43,244 nucleotides of DNA from Streptomyces albicerus. GTDB taxonomy: Bacteria > Actinomycetota > Actinomycetes > Streptomycetales > Streptomycetaceae. The stretch covers positions 1 to 43,244 of the forward strand of contig NZ_VWMY01000010.1 of NCBI RefSeq assembly GCF_008905045.1. The letters are read 5' to 3'. A program made the position numbers and the translations under genes. The notes below the pieces were generated by a model. It was not told where the DNA came from. It searched no databases and saw nothing but the letters and a program-made list of their open reading frames with translations. Below are positions 1 to 8,910 of the stretch, piece by piece. Each line of letters begins with the position of its first letter. Position 1 is the stretch's first letter.

Positions 1-25
1 ACCAACCGACACCCCCACCCACCCC

Positions 26-78
26 AGGGGCGCGGGGCTGTGACATTTGCGGCTCCGCCGCGTGGGCGCGACCAGCCC
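26..78. repeat. Streptomyces-type GC-rich intergenic repeat, long variant
   Basis: This block begins AGGGGCGCGGGG and ends GCGCGACCAGCCCC. It carries the same outer arms as the shorter copies at 3168-3198 and 18317-18344, but with a different and longer middle that includes GGCTCCGCCGCG. It lies upstream of the first gene and has no coding character. I recognise the arms as a sequence that recurs between genes in Streptomyces genomes; that is recollection, not something computed here. Confidence 0.6.
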
Positions 79-167
79 CCACCCACCCGCACTCACCCCC
101 CGTCGGCAACCATCCCCCCACGTCCCCCGTCTTTGAGAGAGGATCCAGGAAGACGAAAGGGGCGGAC

Positions 168-1196
168 TTGGGCAGTGCGACGGCAGAGACGGATGAGTGG
201 ACCGAGGGCGGCGACGACGACGTCCCGGTGTCGCGGCGCGGCGGGACACGGGCCGGCGCGTGGTTCGCGGCGCTACTGCTTCTCGGCGTGAGCGTCGTCG
301 TCGGGTGCCGTATCGCCGACACCGACGGCATCACCCCCGTCCCCCAACTCCTCGCCTTCCTGCCCTGGCTCCTCGCCCCCACCGCCCTCGCCCTCCTCCT
401 CGCCGCCCTCAGCCGCTGGCGTACCGGCCTCGCGTGGGGCGTGGCCGCCCTCGCCGCGATCGCCTGGTTCATCGAGCCGTACGGGAAGACGACAGAACCC
501 GAGGGCACCCCGGTCACCGAACTCCGCGTTCTCACCTCGAACATCGAGTTCGGCCAGGCGACGGACGAACTGATCGAGGAAGTCAGAAAGCAGAGTCCCG
601 ACATCGTCTTCGTCCAGGAATGCGAGTACACCTGCGACGACAGGCTGAAACAGGTCTTCGGCAAGGGAACGAAGGACGCATACCCCTACCGGCAGGCGGT
701 CGAAGGCGCGGGCTCGGACGGGTCCGTCATCCTCAGCCGCCATCCCCTGAAACCGACGGCCGGCATCCCGGCCACCATGGGCATGCCCGGCGCCACCGCC
801 GATGTGAAGGGCCACGAGATCCGTCTCCAGCTGGCCCACCCCATGCCCCCGCTCCCGGCCCACGTGAGCACCTGGCGCAAGGAACTCAGCACCCTCCGCG
901 ACTACGCCGCGGCGAACGACACCCGCCCCACCATCCTCGCGGGCGACTTCAACGCCTCGCAGGACCACGCGGCCTTCCGCCGCATCCTCGACACCGGCTT
1001 CAGGGACAGCGCCCGCCTCACCGGCGACACCCGCACCCCGACCTGGCCCGCCATCACGGCCCCCGCCCTGGGCGCCCAGATCGACCACGTTCTCGTATCC
1101 CGGGACCTCTCGGCGAACAGAACCCGTTTCCTGGAACTCGGGAGCACGGACCACCGGGCACTCGTCGTGGATCTGACCCTCCACAAGGTCACGTAG
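168..1196 (+). CDS. Endonuclease/exonuclease/phosphatase (EEP) family membrane-anchored protein
   Basis: The 342-residue protein opens with a charged cytoplasmic tail and three hydrophobic segments (about residues 31-46, 60-80 and 88-102). A C-terminal EEP fold (about 117-340) follows, probably outside the membrane. Family motifs are visible: TSNIEFG (substrate side), VQECE (metal-binding Glu), LAGDFNAS (catalytic Asp/Asn), IDHVLVS and the terminal STDHRAL with the catalytic His. The fold hydrolyses phosphodiester or phosphomonoester bonds in DNA, lipids or sugars; the substrate cannot be told here. A TTG start is chosen because GAAAGGGG sits just upstream and no ATG lies before the first hydrophobic segment. 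The gene converges on snpA, with a stem-loop between them. Confidence 0.85.
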   Translation: MGSATAETDEWTEGGDDDVPVSRRGGTRAGAWFAALLLLGVSVVVGCRIADTDGITPVPQLLAFLPWLLAPTALALLLAALSRWRTGLAWGVAALAAIAWFIEPYGKTTEPEGTPVTELRVLTSNIEFGQATDELIEEVRKQSPDIVFVQECEYTCDDRLKQVFGKGTKDAYPYRQAVEGAGSDGSVILSRHPLKPTAGIPATMGMPGATADVKGHEIRLQLAHPMPPLPAHVSTWRKELSTLRDYAAANDTRPTILAGDFNASQDHAAFRRILDTGFRDSARLTGDTRTPTWPAITAPALGAQIDHVLVSRDLSANRTRFLELGSTDHRALVVDLTLHKVT

Positions 1197-1208
1197 AACC
1201 AGGGAGAG

Positions 1209-1238
1209 CCGGGGACAGCCGGGGACAGCCGGGGACAG
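1209..1238. repeat. Three tandem copies of a 10-nt repeat
   Basis: CCGGGGACAG occurs three times head to tail right after the stop of the EEP-family gene and before the stem-loop at 1254-1292. It looks like replication slippage in a short intergenic gap. Confidence 0.7.
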
Positions 1239-1253
1239 CCAGGAACGAAAGGC

Positions 1254-1292
1254 GACGTGGGCCGACCCTGTGCAGGAGGGGCGGCCCACGTC
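1254..1292. terminator. Bidirectional stem-loop between convergent genes
   Basis: The arms GACGTGGGCC and GGCCCACGTC pair perfectly, and further GC pairing is possible inside the loop. The structure sits in the 127-bp gap between two convergent genes and could terminate both. There is no clear T-tract, as is usual in Streptomyces. Confidence 0.65.
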
Positions 1293-1323
1293 AGTGGGGG
1301 GTGGGTGTTACAGCCGGGAGGAC

Positions 1324-1977
1324 CTAACGGTCCTGGTTCACCTTCGCCAGCGCCTTCGCGAGACCATTGGCCCACAGCTGGTCCACGCGGGCCCGCTCCT
1401 GCGCGTCCGGGTTCGGGTTGGTGCAGGACGGCCCGGGCCCGCCGCCCGACATCAGCTCGCTGCACGGCCCTTCGTAGTGGTCGGGCAGGCCGAGCACGTG
1501 CCCGGTCTCGTGGGCGGTCACGCGCGTGGAGTCGTACTCCTCGTTCTGCGCGTAGTCGAGGAAGATGTAGCCGCCGCCGTGCCCGTCCGTGGAGGCGTAC
1601 GAGCCGCGCGGGTCGTTCCCCTCGCGGTACGTGAAGTCGGCGTTGGAGCCGGCCTGGAGCTTCACGTTCGAGACGGAGCTGTTCCAGATCTGCGTGCTGC
1701 GGGCTATCTCGGCGCTGAAGGTGGGCGCGGAGGAGGCGTTGTAGACGACGGTGACGGCGGCGGCCTTCGGGTTCGCGGCCCGCTTCTCGGCCACGGACTT
1801 CAGCACGGCGTCGAAGAACGCCTGGTTGGCCTTGGCTTCCTCGGCGGAGCCGTTGTAGCCGGCGACGGGAGTGGCCGGAGCGGCCGAGGCCGGGACGGCA
1901 CCGAGAGCGGCGGCCGTGAGACCGAGCCCGACCGCGGCCGAGAGCATGGGCATGGACAGGCGCATGGAGAAGCGCAT
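1324..1977 (-). CDS. snpA: Snapalysin (small secreted neutral metalloprotease, M7)
   Basis: The 217-residue precursor has a signal peptide (basic MRFSMRL start, hydrophobic core, cleavage near PASA-APA) and a compact protease domain. The zinc site [12 protein letters not shown] is the extended HExxHxxGxxD motif of family M7, where the last Asp replaces the usual third His or Glu ligand. It is followed by the conserved CSELMSGG Met-turn segment and paired cysteines. The enzyme is secreted and cleaves next to aromatic residues in known members. The start at 1977 is chosen for AAGGAG six bases upstream and because the signal peptide begins there; an in-frame ATG further upstream would add an unlikely basic leader. 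It is transcribed divergently from a LysR regulator, the standard snpA arrangement. Confidence 0.93.
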   Translation of the reverse strand: MRFSMRLSMPMLSAAVGLGLTAAALGAVPASAAPATPVAGYNGSAEEAKANQAFFDAVLKSVAEKRAANPKAAAVTVVYNASSAPTFSAEIARSTQIWNSSVSNVKLQAGSNADFTYREGNDPRGSYASTDGHGGGYIFLDYAQNEEYDSTRVTAHETGHVLGLPDHYEGPCSELMSGGGPGPSCTNPNPDAQERARVDQLWANGLAKALAKVNQDR

Positions 1978-2058
1978 CGATGACTCCTTGAGTGGGGGGT
2001 GAGTCGTCATCGGTGAGTGTCGGCGCCTGTGCGGCGGCTGTGATGATGGCAACTGGCG

Positions 2059-2073
2059 ATAGGACACGCCTAT
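2059..2073. promoter_or_regulatory. Candidate LysR-type operator (T-N11-A dyad)
   Basis: ATAGG-ACACG-CCTAT is a perfect 5-bp dyad with a 5-nt centre and contains TAGGACACGCCTA, a T-N11-A box. It lies in the divergent gap between snpA and the LysR gene, about 80 bp from the snpA start. That is where the regulator of snpA would be expected to bind. Binding itself is inferred. Confidence 0.5.
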
Positions 2074-2205
2074 TACCCGGTCCGCTCCCCCTTCACTTCC
2101 CCCTTCACTGCAGACCGTTACCGATCAGTATCCGCCCCAACTCGCCCGCTTCAGTCGGGGTTTGTGCGTCTGGTGCGACCCGTGCGACCGTCCTAGGCTC
2201 ACCGC

Positions 2206-3135
2206 ATGGAGCTCGAGGTGAGGCACCTCCGCGCGCTGTGCGCCATCGCCGACACCGGCAGCCTGCACCGGGCGGCCCGCCAACTCGGCGTGGCGCAGCC
2301 CTCGTTGAGCACCCAGCTCAAACGCATCGAGCATGAGCTCGGCGGCCCGCTCTTCCTCCGCGAACGCACCGGCTGCCGTCCGACCCCGCTCGGCCGTATC
2401 GTCCTCGGCCGTGCCCGCCCTCTGGTGGCCGAAATGCACGCCCTGGTCGCGGAGGCGCGGGCGGCCTCCGCCTCCGCGGACGTCGACGGGCCCCAGCTCC
2501 GTACCGGCTCCACCGCCAGCCGCGCCCTCGCGGGCTGGCTGCGCCGGTTGCGCGCCCGGCAGCGGGAGCCGCTCCTGCAGATGGATGTCTCCGCGAACGC
2601 ACTGCTGCGCATGCTCGCCGACGGTCGGCTCGACGTGGCCTTCGTGCACGAGGTGGAGGGCTGCCCGTTGCGCGTCCCGGACGGGCTGCGGGTGCGCGTC
2701 CTGATCGAACGCGAGCCGCAGTTCGTCTCACTGCCCGCCGACCATCCGGCCGCCGCGCGCCCGGAGGTCCAGCTGTCCGATCTGGCCGAGGACCGTTGGA
2801 TGATCGACCCGACGGTCGACGGTGAGTGGGACGCGGTGCATCGCATGCTGCGTGCGGCGGGGCTCAATCCCCGTGTGCTGCACGGGGATTACCACACCGC
2901 TGCGTCTCTGGTGGCCACCGGTGAGGTCGTCACGGTGTGCCAGCCGACGTGTCAGCCTCGGCCGGAGATGGCTGTGCGGCGGATTCATGGGGATCCGCTG
3001 GGTGTACGGCTGTTGCTTGCGGCGCGTACGGAGGGGGAGTTGGACGGTGTTTATCCGGAGCTGTGGGAGGCGTACGAGGAGGTTGCCTTGCAGGCGCCCG
3101 GGTATCGGGAGTGGCTGGAGCGAGTTGGTGTGTGA
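2206..3135 (+). CDS. LysR-family regulator of the divergent snapalysin gene
   Basis: The 309-residue protein has an N-terminal winged helix-turn-helix (residues 1-60, with GSLHRAARQLGVAQPSLSTQLKRIE typical of LysR recognition helices, split here only for description) and a C-terminal substrate-binding-like effector domain (about 90-295). It faces snpA across a 228-bp gap. In other Streptomyces the equivalent gene (snpR) activates snapalysin production through a T-N11-A site, and a matching dyad is present at 2059-2073. The last ~200 codons use more G/T at third positions than the first half. Confidence 0.9.
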   Translation: MELEVRHLRALCAIADTGSLHRAARQLGVAQPSLSTQLKRIEHELGGPLFLRERTGCRPTPLGRIVLGRARPLVAEMHALVAEARAASASADVDGPQLRTGSTASRALAGWLRRLRARQREPLLQMDVSANALLRMLADGRLDVAFVHEVEGCPLRVPDGLRVRVLIEREPQFVSLPADHPAAARPEVQLSDLAEDRWMIDPTVDGEWDAVHRMLRAAGLNPRVLHGDYHTAASLVATGEVVTVCQPTCQPRPEMAVRRIHGDPLGVRLLLAARTEGELDGVYPELWEAYEEVALQAPGYREWLERVGV

Positions 3136-3167
3136 GGTGCGGGTCGGTGGTGATCTGCGGGCCGGTG

Positions 3168-3198
3168 GGGGCTGGTCGCGCAGTTCCCCGCGCCCCTG
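3168..3198. repeat. Streptomyces-type GC-rich intergenic repeat
   Basis: Read on the minus strand this is CAGGGGCGCGGGG-AACTGCGCGACCAGCCCC. It agrees with the copy at 18317-18344 over 28 bases without a mismatch, and with the arms of the variant at 26-78. It lies between the convergent LysR gene and phoX and can fold into a GC hairpin. Confidence 0.7.
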
Positions 3199-3207
3199 AA
3201 AAGCACA

Positions 3208-3236
3208 GGGGCGCCCCATCTCCGATGGGGCGCCCC
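3208..3236 (-). terminator. Stem-loop terminator of phoX
   Basis: GGGGCGCCCCATC and GATGGGGCGCCCC form a perfect 13-bp stem with a TCC loop, 17 bp past the phoX stop codon. Confidence 0.8.
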
Positions 3237-3253
3237 ATGCCAGTCGGAACTAC

Positions 3254-5326
3254 TCACGCACCGATGTCGCGGCCGTCCTTGCGCCAGACCGCTACTACCG
3301 ACGGGCGGACCATCTTGCCGGGGCCGTCGGGCCAGGTGCTTGCCGGCTTTTCGACGGTGGCGCCGTCGATCTCGCCGGGGTGCTGGACGGCGACGAGGAC
3401 GCGGCGCTCCTGGACGATCGGGCCGCAGGTCTCGGCGCCCTTCGGCATGGTCAGGAACTGCTTCAGCTCACCGCGCCGGTCGCCCTTGGTCGCGACGCCG
3501 AACAGGCCGTCGTGGAAGCCGAGTTGGGCGCCGTCGGTGGAGATCCACAGGTTGCCGTACCGGTCGAAGGCCACGTTGTCGGGGCAGGAGATCGGGCTGA
3601 CCTTCTCCTTGGGGAAGCCCGCGAAGTAGGTGGCCGGGTCCTTCGGGTCACCCGCGACGAGGAACAGCGACCAGGCGAAGGACGTGCTCTCCGGACGGTT
3701 CCAGCGCTCGGTGAGTTCGAGGACGTGCCCGTGCTTGTTGGCGTTGCGCGGGTTGGCCTCGTCGGCCTTGGCGTTCGTACCGACACCGCGGTTGGAGTTG
3801 TTGGTCAGGGCGACGTACACCTTGCCGGTGACCGGATTGGGCTCGATGTCCTCGGGCCGGTCCATCTTGGTGGCGCCGACCTTGTCACCGGCGAGCCGCG
3901 TGAAGACGAAGACCTCCTCGGCGGTCATGCCCTCGACGTGCGAGACGGCACCCTTCGCCGTGGCGGTGGCCAGCGGAATCCACGTACCACTGCCGTCGAA
4001 CTCACCGTCGGCCGGCAGCTTTCCGGTCCCGTCGATCTCGATCGCCGGGGAGTCGCCGGTGAGCTTGGCGACGTACAGCGTGCCCTCGTCGAGGAGCGTC
4101 AGGTTGTGCTCGCGGGCGGAGCGGCTGTGGCCGTGGCGCATCTTCTTGCTGCCGACGAACTTGTAGAAATAGTCGAAGCGCTCGTCGTCGCCGGAGTAGA
4201 CGACCGGACGGCCGTCGTGCGTGAGACGGACGGTGGCGCCCTCGTGCTTGAAACGGCCGAGCGCGGTGCGCTTGCGGGGCGTCGAGGTCGGGTCGTACGG
4301 GTCCAGCTCGACGACGTAGCCGAAGCGGTGGACCTCGTTCGGCTCCTGGGCGACGTCGAAGCGCTTGTCGAAACGCTCCCACTTGCGCTCGGAGGCGGCG
4401 GTGCCGATGCCGTAGCGCTTGTCCGTCGCCCGGCTGCTGTTGGCGAAGTACTGGTTGAAGTTCTCCTCGCCGTGCAGCGTCGTGCCCCAGGGGGTCTCGC
4501 CGCCGGCGCAGTTGTTGAGCGTGCCGAGGACCTTGGTGCCGGTCGGGTCGGCGGAGGTCTTGAGGAGGGCGGACCCGGCGGCCGGCCCGGTGAGCTTGAA
4601 CTCGGTGGTGGCGGTGACGCGCCGGTTGAGGTGGTGGCGCGGCACGGGGGTGAGCTTGCCGGTCTTCCAGTCCCCCTCCACCACGACGACGGACAGGCCG
4701 TGGGCCGCCCAGGCGATCTCGGCCTGCTCGCGGGTGGGGTTGGCGGCGTCGTACCCCTTGAACATCAGGATCTCGTCCGTGTACTCGTGGTTCGCGACGA
4801 GTATCTGGCGGCCCCGCTCGCCCGGCAGCGGGAGCAGGCCGAGGTAGTCGCAGTTGTAGCCGAACTGGCCCGCCTGCGCCTTGGCGCTCTGCTTGCCCGG
4901 GTCGAAGGCGGGGGCGCCGCGGAGGATGGGTTCGCCCCAGCGGATGACCACGTTCTGGCCGTAGCCCTCGGGGATGGTCACGGCGTCGGCGGTGTTCGGC
5001 GCGACGGGCGTGAAGCGGAGGCCGCGGGCGGCCTTGCCGCCGGTGAACGCGGCGGGAGCACTCTCGGCGGCCTGCGCGGCGGCCGGCGTCGCGCCGGTGC
5101 CGACGACCGCGCCCCCGGCGGCCGCACTCACGGTCACCACGGCCGCGGCCCGCATCATGGAACGGCGGCTGAGTGCTCCGGCGATGACGTCGCCGACGTA
5201 TTCGTTGGCGCTGGTGTTGGGCACCTCGTGGAAGCAGGCGTCACCACAGCGGTACCTACAGGTCATCGCGGAACGGCCGCCCGGGTGTGAACCGTTCGAG
5301 CCGATCAGAGGCAGCAGGTTGCGCAC
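3254..5326 (-). CDS. phoX: PhoX-family secreted alkaline phosphatase (DUF839, Tat substrate)
   Basis: The 690-residue protein carries a twin-arginine signal at residues 54-85 (SRRSMMRAAAV then an alanine-rich core), preceded by a long N-region typical of actinobacterial PhoX. The DUF839 beta-propeller covers the rest. Recognisable blocks are ILVANHEYTDE, NNCAGGETPWGT with the conserved Cys/Thr region, HGEENFNQYF, VYSGDDERFDYFYKF, DRPEDIEPNP and CPDNVAFDRYGNLW. Characterised PhoX enzymes are monomeric, exported folded, and use iron and calcium to hydrolyse phosphomonoesters during phosphate starvation. An 11-nt-spaced PHO box lies about 65 bp upstream, fitting PhoP control. The ATG at 5326 follows AGGGGAGGGAA. 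Confidence 0.93.
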   Translation of the reverse strand: MRNLLPLIGSNGSHPGGRSAMTCRYRCGDACFHEVPNTSANEYVGDVIAGALSRRSMMRAAAVVTVSAAAGGAVVGTGATPAAAQAAESAPAAFTGGKAARGLRFTPVAPNTADAVTIPEGYGQNVVIRWGEPILRGAPAFDPGKQSAKAQAGQFGYNCDYLGLLPLPGERGRQILVANHEYTDEILMFKGYDAANPTREQAEIAWAAHGLSVVVVEGDWKTGKLTPVPRHHLNRRVTATTEFKLTGPAAGSALLKTSADPTGTKVLGTLNNCAGGETPWGTTLHGEENFNQYFANSSRATDKRYGIGTAASERKWERFDKRFDVAQEPNEVHRFGYVVELDPYDPTSTPRKRTALGRFKHEGATVRLTHDGRPVVYSGDDERFDYFYKFVGSKKMRHGHSRSAREHNLTLLDEGTLYVAKLTGDSPAIEIDGTGKLPADGEFDGSGTWIPLATATAKGAVSHVEGMTAEEVFVFTRLAGDKVGATKMDRPEDIEPNPVTGKVYVALTNNSNRGVGTNAKADEANPRNANKHGHVLELTERWNRPESTSFAWSLFLVAGDPKDPATYFAGFPKEKVSPISCPDNVAFDRYGNLWISTDGAQLGFHDGLFGVATKGDRRGELKQFLTMPKGAETCGPIVQERRVLVAVQHPGEIDGATVEKPASTWPDGPGKMVRPSVVAVWRKDGRDIGA

Positions 5327-5389
5327 GTTCCCTCCCCTATGTCTGTGTCGGGCGTGACGCTAGGGGCACGCCCGTTCGGGGGCGCAGCC

Positions 5390-5411
5390 ATGAGGTGAAC
5401 GGAAGGTGAAC
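5390..5411 (-). promoter_or_regulatory. PHO box (PhoP direct repeat) upstream of phoX
   Basis: On the minus strand GTTCACCTTCC is followed immediately by GTTCACCTCAT. These are two direct repeat units of exactly 11 nt, each beginning GTTCACC, which is the Streptomyces PhoP core operator. The element ends 64 bp before the phoX start, a position fitting activation under phosphate limitation. Confidence 0.85.
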
Positions 5412-5443
5412 CCCGCGTCTACAGGGGGGAGTCAAGGCAAAGG

Positions 5444-5462
5444 GAAGGTAAGGGATACCTAA
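5444..5462. promoter_or_regulatory. Candidate iron box (DmdR/IdeR-type operator)
   Basis: GAAGGTAAGGGATACCTAA matches the IdeR/DmdR consensus TWAGGTWAGSCTWACCTWA at 16 of 19 positions and contains the dyad AGGTA-N5-TACCT. A right half-match, GGCTAACCTTA, lies at 5507-5517. Both are in the divergent gap between phoX and the VWA gene. The match is by eye; which gene it controls, if any, is unknown. Confidence 0.4.
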
Positions 5463-5572
5463 GTTGATGACGGGAGCCGACCCTGCCAAAGATCGTCAAA
5501 TCCTGCGGCTAACCTTACGTGTCCGTCCTGGCCAGGGATTGACGGAACCAACTCATGCGAAGGGTTGCGCAC

Positions 5573-6985
5573 ATGGGCATTCTCACCCGCCTGCGGAATG
5601 CGTTCGGAAAGTCACGCAAGGGGGACGCTGCCGCCGCCACCCCTGCCGCCGAGCCGAGCGTGCCGGCTGCCCGTCAGGAGACGGCTCCCGAGCCTGTGCC
5701 TCCGGCGGCCGAGCCGGAGTCCTCGGTCCCGGCCCCCGCGCCGGCCGAGCCGAAGGTCTCCTCCACCCCGACGCCCCCCACCGAGCCCAAGGCGTCCGTG
5801 GTGGACGAGCTGGTTTCAGCGGCGTTCGACAACGTCTCGGTCCCGAAGCAGGGGCCTGCGGCGCCTGAGCCGGAAAAGAAGGCTGAGCCTGCGCCTGCGG
5901 CGGCTGAGCCTGCCACCGAGGCGGAGCCTGCCGGGGAGACTGAGCCGAAGGCCGAGCCGGTCGTGGAGACTGAGCCGGAGCCGAAGGCCGAGCCGGAGAT
6001 CAAAGCTGAGCCTGTGGTGGAGCCGGAGCCGAAGGCCGAGCCAGTCGCCGAGACTGTGGCGGAGAAGGCCGAGGCCGAGCCCGTCGTCGAGGCCGAGCCC
6101 GAGCCGGAGCCTGTTGTAGCCGACGTGACCCCGGAGCCGGAGCCCGAGCCGGTCGTCGAGCCGGAGCCCGTCGCCGCCCAGGCGACCGAGCCCGCAGCCG
6201 CCGACGGCGATCAGGCCCCACAAGGGCCACCCGCAGTCGACGACGAAGGCGTCACGGGCGGTGCGGGCGGGAAAACAGACGCGGACGAAGGCGAAGCCGA
6301 GTCCGCCACCCCCGCTCCCCAGCCCGCCGCGCTCCTGACCCGCATCAAGTCAAACGCCCCCGGCCTCCTCACCGCCTACAAGGCCGCCACCACCACCCTC
6401 GAAAAGCACAACCTCACCGGCACCCGAGCCAAGGTCTACCTCGTCCTCGACCGCTCCGCCTCCATGCGCCCGTACTACAAGGACGGCTCCGCGCAGGCCC
6501 TCGGCGAGCAGACCCTCGCCCTCGCCGCCCACCTCGACCCCCAGGCAACCGTCCACGTCGTCTTCTTCTCCACCGAACTGGACGGCACCGGCGAACTCAC
6601 CCTCACCGACCACGAGAACAAGATCGACGAACTCCACGCCGGCCTCGGCCGCATGGGCCGTACGAGCTACCACGCGGCCGTACAGGAAGTGATCACCCAC
6701 CACGAGAAGTCGGACGCCCCCACGTCCCCCGCCCTCGTGATCTTCCAGACGGACGGCGCCCCGGACGCGAAGACCCCCGCCACCCAGTCCCTGACGGACG
6801 CGGCGAAGAACCACCCCACCGTCTTCTTCTCCTTCGTCGCGTTCGGCGAGCACGACAACAAGGCCTTCGACTACCTCCGCAAACTGAAGACGGACAACAC
6901 CGCCTTCTTCCACGCGGGCCCGACCCCGCGCGAGCTCACGGACACCGAGGTCTACGAGGGCGTACTGGCGAACTGGCGCCCGTAA
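5573..6985 (+). CDS. VWA-domain protein with long Pro/Glu/Ala-rich linker
   Basis: The 470-residue protein has three parts: a short basic N-terminus ([17 protein letters not shown]), a low-complexity linker (about 20-255) built of repeats such as [14 protein letters not shown], and a C-terminal von Willebrand A domain (about 265-470). The MIDAS motif is seen as LVLDRSASM (DxSxS), with a conserved Thr in GRTSYHAA and the Asp in FQTDGAPD. The VWA part resembles the TerY/tellurite-resistance-associated VWA proteins of actinomycetes, which act with TerD-type partners, but none of those partners is adjacent here. The ATG at 5573 is preferred over an ATG 18 bases upstream because GAAGGG is then well spaced. 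No signal peptide is present, so it is cytoplasmic. Function unknown. Confidence 0.85.
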   Translation: MGILTRLRNAFGKSRKGDAAAATPAAEPSVPAARQETAPEPVPPAAEPESSVPAPAPAEPKVSSTPTPPTEPKASVVDELVSAAFDNVSVPKQGPAAPEPEKKAEPAPAAAEPATEAEPAGETEPKAEPVVETEPEPKAEPEIKAEPVVEPEPKAEPVAETVAEKAEAEPVVEAEPEPEPVVADVTPEPEPEPVVEPEPVAAQATEPAAADGDQAPQGPPAVDDEGVTGGAGGKTDADEGEAESATPAPQPAALLTRIKSNAPGLLTAYKAATTTLEKHNLTGTRAKVYLVLDRSASMRPYYKDGSAQALGEQTLALAAHLDPQATVHVVFFSTELDGTGELTLTDHENKIDELHAGLGRMGRTSYHAAVQEVITHHEKSDAPTSPALVIFQTDGAPDAKTPATQSLTDAAKNHPTVFFSFVAFGEHDNKAFDYLRKLKTDNTAFFHAGPTPRELTDTEVYEGVLANWRP

Positions 6986-7025
6986 TCCCCGTACTCCCTG
7001 GAATCCCCGTAAGGAACCACCGGGC

Positions 7026-7067
7026 GGCCGCCCCCTTCTCACCCCATAAAAGGAGAAGCGGGCGGCC
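7026..7067. terminator. Stem-loop terminator between the VWA gene and metG
   Basis: GGCCGCCCCCTTCTC pairs with GAGAAGCGGGCGGCC with one mismatch around a 12-nt A-rich loop. It lies 40 bp after the VWA stop codon and 100 bp before the metG start, so it should separate the two transcripts. Confidence 0.75.
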
Positions 7068-7168
7068 CACCCATGTCGGCTACGATTTCAAGGTTCGTAG
7101 ACGGTCGAAGCACAAAGCACAACAACAACGAACCGTCACCCCGCGTAACGACTTGGGAGCAGCCCCCG

Positions 7169-8884
7169 ATGGCTCGACACCTCATCACCAGCGCCCTTCC
7201 GTATATCAACGGGATCAAGCACCTGGGCAACATGGTGGGGTCCATGCTCCCGGCGGACGTGTACTCCCGGTACCTCCGCCAGCGCGGCCACGACGTCCTC
7301 TACATCTGCGCGACGGACGAGCACGGCACGCCGGCCGAGCTGGCGGCAAAGGAGCAGGGCCTCCCGGTCGACGAGTTCTGCGCCCAGGCACACGACGCGC
7401 AGAAGGCGGTCTACGACGGCTTCGAGCTGGCCTTCGACTACTTCGGCCGCAGCTCCAGCCCGCAGAACCGCGAGATCACACAGGAGATCGCCCGCGAGCT
7501 GAAGGCGAACGGCTTCATCGAGGAGCGGGCGATCCGCCAGGTGTACTCGAACGCCGACGGCCGCTTCCTCCCGGACCGCTACATCATCGGCACGTGCCCG
7601 CACTGCGGCTACGACAAGGCCCGCGGCGACCAGTGCGAGAACTGCACGCGCGTCCTCGACCCGACCGACCTGATCGAACCGCGCTCGGCGATCAGCGGCA
7701 GCAGTGACCTGGAGATCCGCGAGACGAAGCACCTCTTCCTCCTCCAGTCGGCCCTCGCCGGCGAGGTCGAGTCCTGGGTCGACGAGCGCGCCGACAACTG
7801 GCCGGTGCTGGCCTCCTCCATCGCCCGCAAGTGGCTGACGGAGGGCCTGCACGACCGCGCGATCACCCGCGACCTGGACTGGGGCGTCCCGGTTCCCGCC
7901 GACACGTGGCCGGAGCTGGCCGCCGACGGCAAGGTCTTCTACGTCTGGTTCGACGCCCCGATCGAGTACATCGGCTCGACGAAGGAGTGGGCGGACCAGG
8001 ACCCGGAGAACCGCGACTGGCGCTCCTGGTGGTGGGAGTCGGAGACGGACGTCCACTACACGCAGTTCATGGGCAAGGACAATGTGCCCTTCCACAGCGT
8101 GATGTTCCCGGCGACCCTGCTGGGCACCCGCGCGCCGTGGAAGAAGGTCGACGTCATCAAGGCCTTCAACTGGCTGAACTACTACGGTGGCAAGTTCTCC
8201 ACCTCGCAGCAGCGCGGCGTCTTCACGCACGACGCGCTGGAGATCCTGCCCGCCGACTTCTGGCGCTACTTCATGATGGCGAACGCCCCCGAGTCCGACG
8301 ACTCCTCCTTCACCTGGGAGCACTTCACCGCCACGGTGAACAAGGACCTGGCGGACACCCTCGGCAACTTCGTCAACCGCGTCCTGTCGTTCTCCCGCAA
8401 GCGCTTCGGCGACGACGTCCCGGCGGGCGGCGAGCCCGGCGAGGCGGAGGCCAAGCTGGGCGAGGAGATCGCCCGCCTCCTCGCGGAGTACGAGGAGCAG
8501 ATGGAGGCCATCCAGTTCCGCAAGGCGGCCTCCGCGCTGCGTGCCCTGTGGTCGGCCGGCAACTCCTACCTGGAGGAGAAGGCCCCCTGGCTGGAGATCA
8601 AGACCAACCCCGAGGGCGCGGCCCTGACCCTCCGCACGGCGATGAACCTGATCCACCTCTACTCGGTGGTCTCGGAACCCTTCATCCCGGCATCGGCGAG
8701 GTCCATGCGCTCGGCGTTCTCCCTGACCGACGACACGGCCCAGTGGGTCACGCAGGACGAGGCCCGCACCCTGGCCTCCGTTCCGGCGGGCACCCCCTTC
8801 ACCGTCCCGCCGGTCCTCTTCGCCAAGATCACGGACGAGGACCTGGAGACGTACAAGGACCGCTTCGGCGGTGCACCGGAGTAA
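7169..8884 (+). CDS. metG: Methionyl-tRNA synthetase
   Basis: The 571-residue class I synthetase charges tRNA-Met. The HIGH-type signature is in [10 protein letters not shown] near residue 15. A zinc knuckle is [17 protein letters not shown] (about 141-157), a four-cysteine site. The KMSKS loop reads KFSTSQ around residue 340, where the second lysine is replaced, a variant I associate with actinobacterial MetG. The anticodon-binding alpha-helical domain fills the C-terminus; the dimerising EMAP-like tail of some MetG proteins is absent. The ATG at 7169 gives the normal N-terminus [12 protein letters not shown]. In-frame codons further upstream lack similarity, and the terminator stem lies among them. 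It stands alone as a monocistronic housekeeping gene or leads into the small membrane-protein gene 26 bp downstream. Confidence 0.97.
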   Translation: MARHLITSALPYINGIKHLGNMVGSMLPADVYSRYLRQRGHDVLYICATDEHGTPAELAAKEQGLPVDEFCAQAHDAQKAVYDGFELAFDYFGRSSSPQNREITQEIARELKANGFIEERAIRQVYSNADGRFLPDRYIIGTCPHCGYDKARGDQCENCTRVLDPTDLIEPRSAISGSSDLEIRETKHLFLLQSALAGEVESWVDERADNWPVLASSIARKWLTEGLHDRAITRDLDWGVPVPADTWPELAADGKVFYVWFDAPIEYIGSTKEWADQDPENRDWRSWWWESETDVHYTQFMGKDNVPFHSVMFPATLLGTRAPWKKVDVIKAFNWLNYYGGKFSTSQQRGVFTHDALEILPADFWRYFMMANAPESDDSSFTWEHFTATVNKDLADTLGNFVNRVLSFSRKRFGDDVPAGGEPGEAEAKLGEEIARLLAEYEEQMEAIQFRKAASALRALWSAGNSYLEEKAPWLEIKTNPEGAALTLRTAMNLIHLYSVVSEPFIPASARSMRSAFSLTDDTAQWVTQDEARTLASVPAGTPFTVPPVLFAKITDEDLETYKDRFGGAPE

Positions 8885-8910
8885 CAGCCACCCATATCCG
8901 GAAGGGGCCG

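Noticed and set aside
3380..5290. A 636-codon plus-strand frame opposite phoX
   Set aside because: It is the complementary-strand shadow of phoX, with composition typical of antisense GC-rich frames.
5555..5572. An earlier ATG for the VWA gene
   Set aside because: The later ATG at 5573 has the better-spaced ribosome-binding site and the usual MGILTRLRN start.
7136..8656. A 506-codon minus-strand frame opposite metG
   Set aside because: Shadow of metG; no independent motif or start signal.
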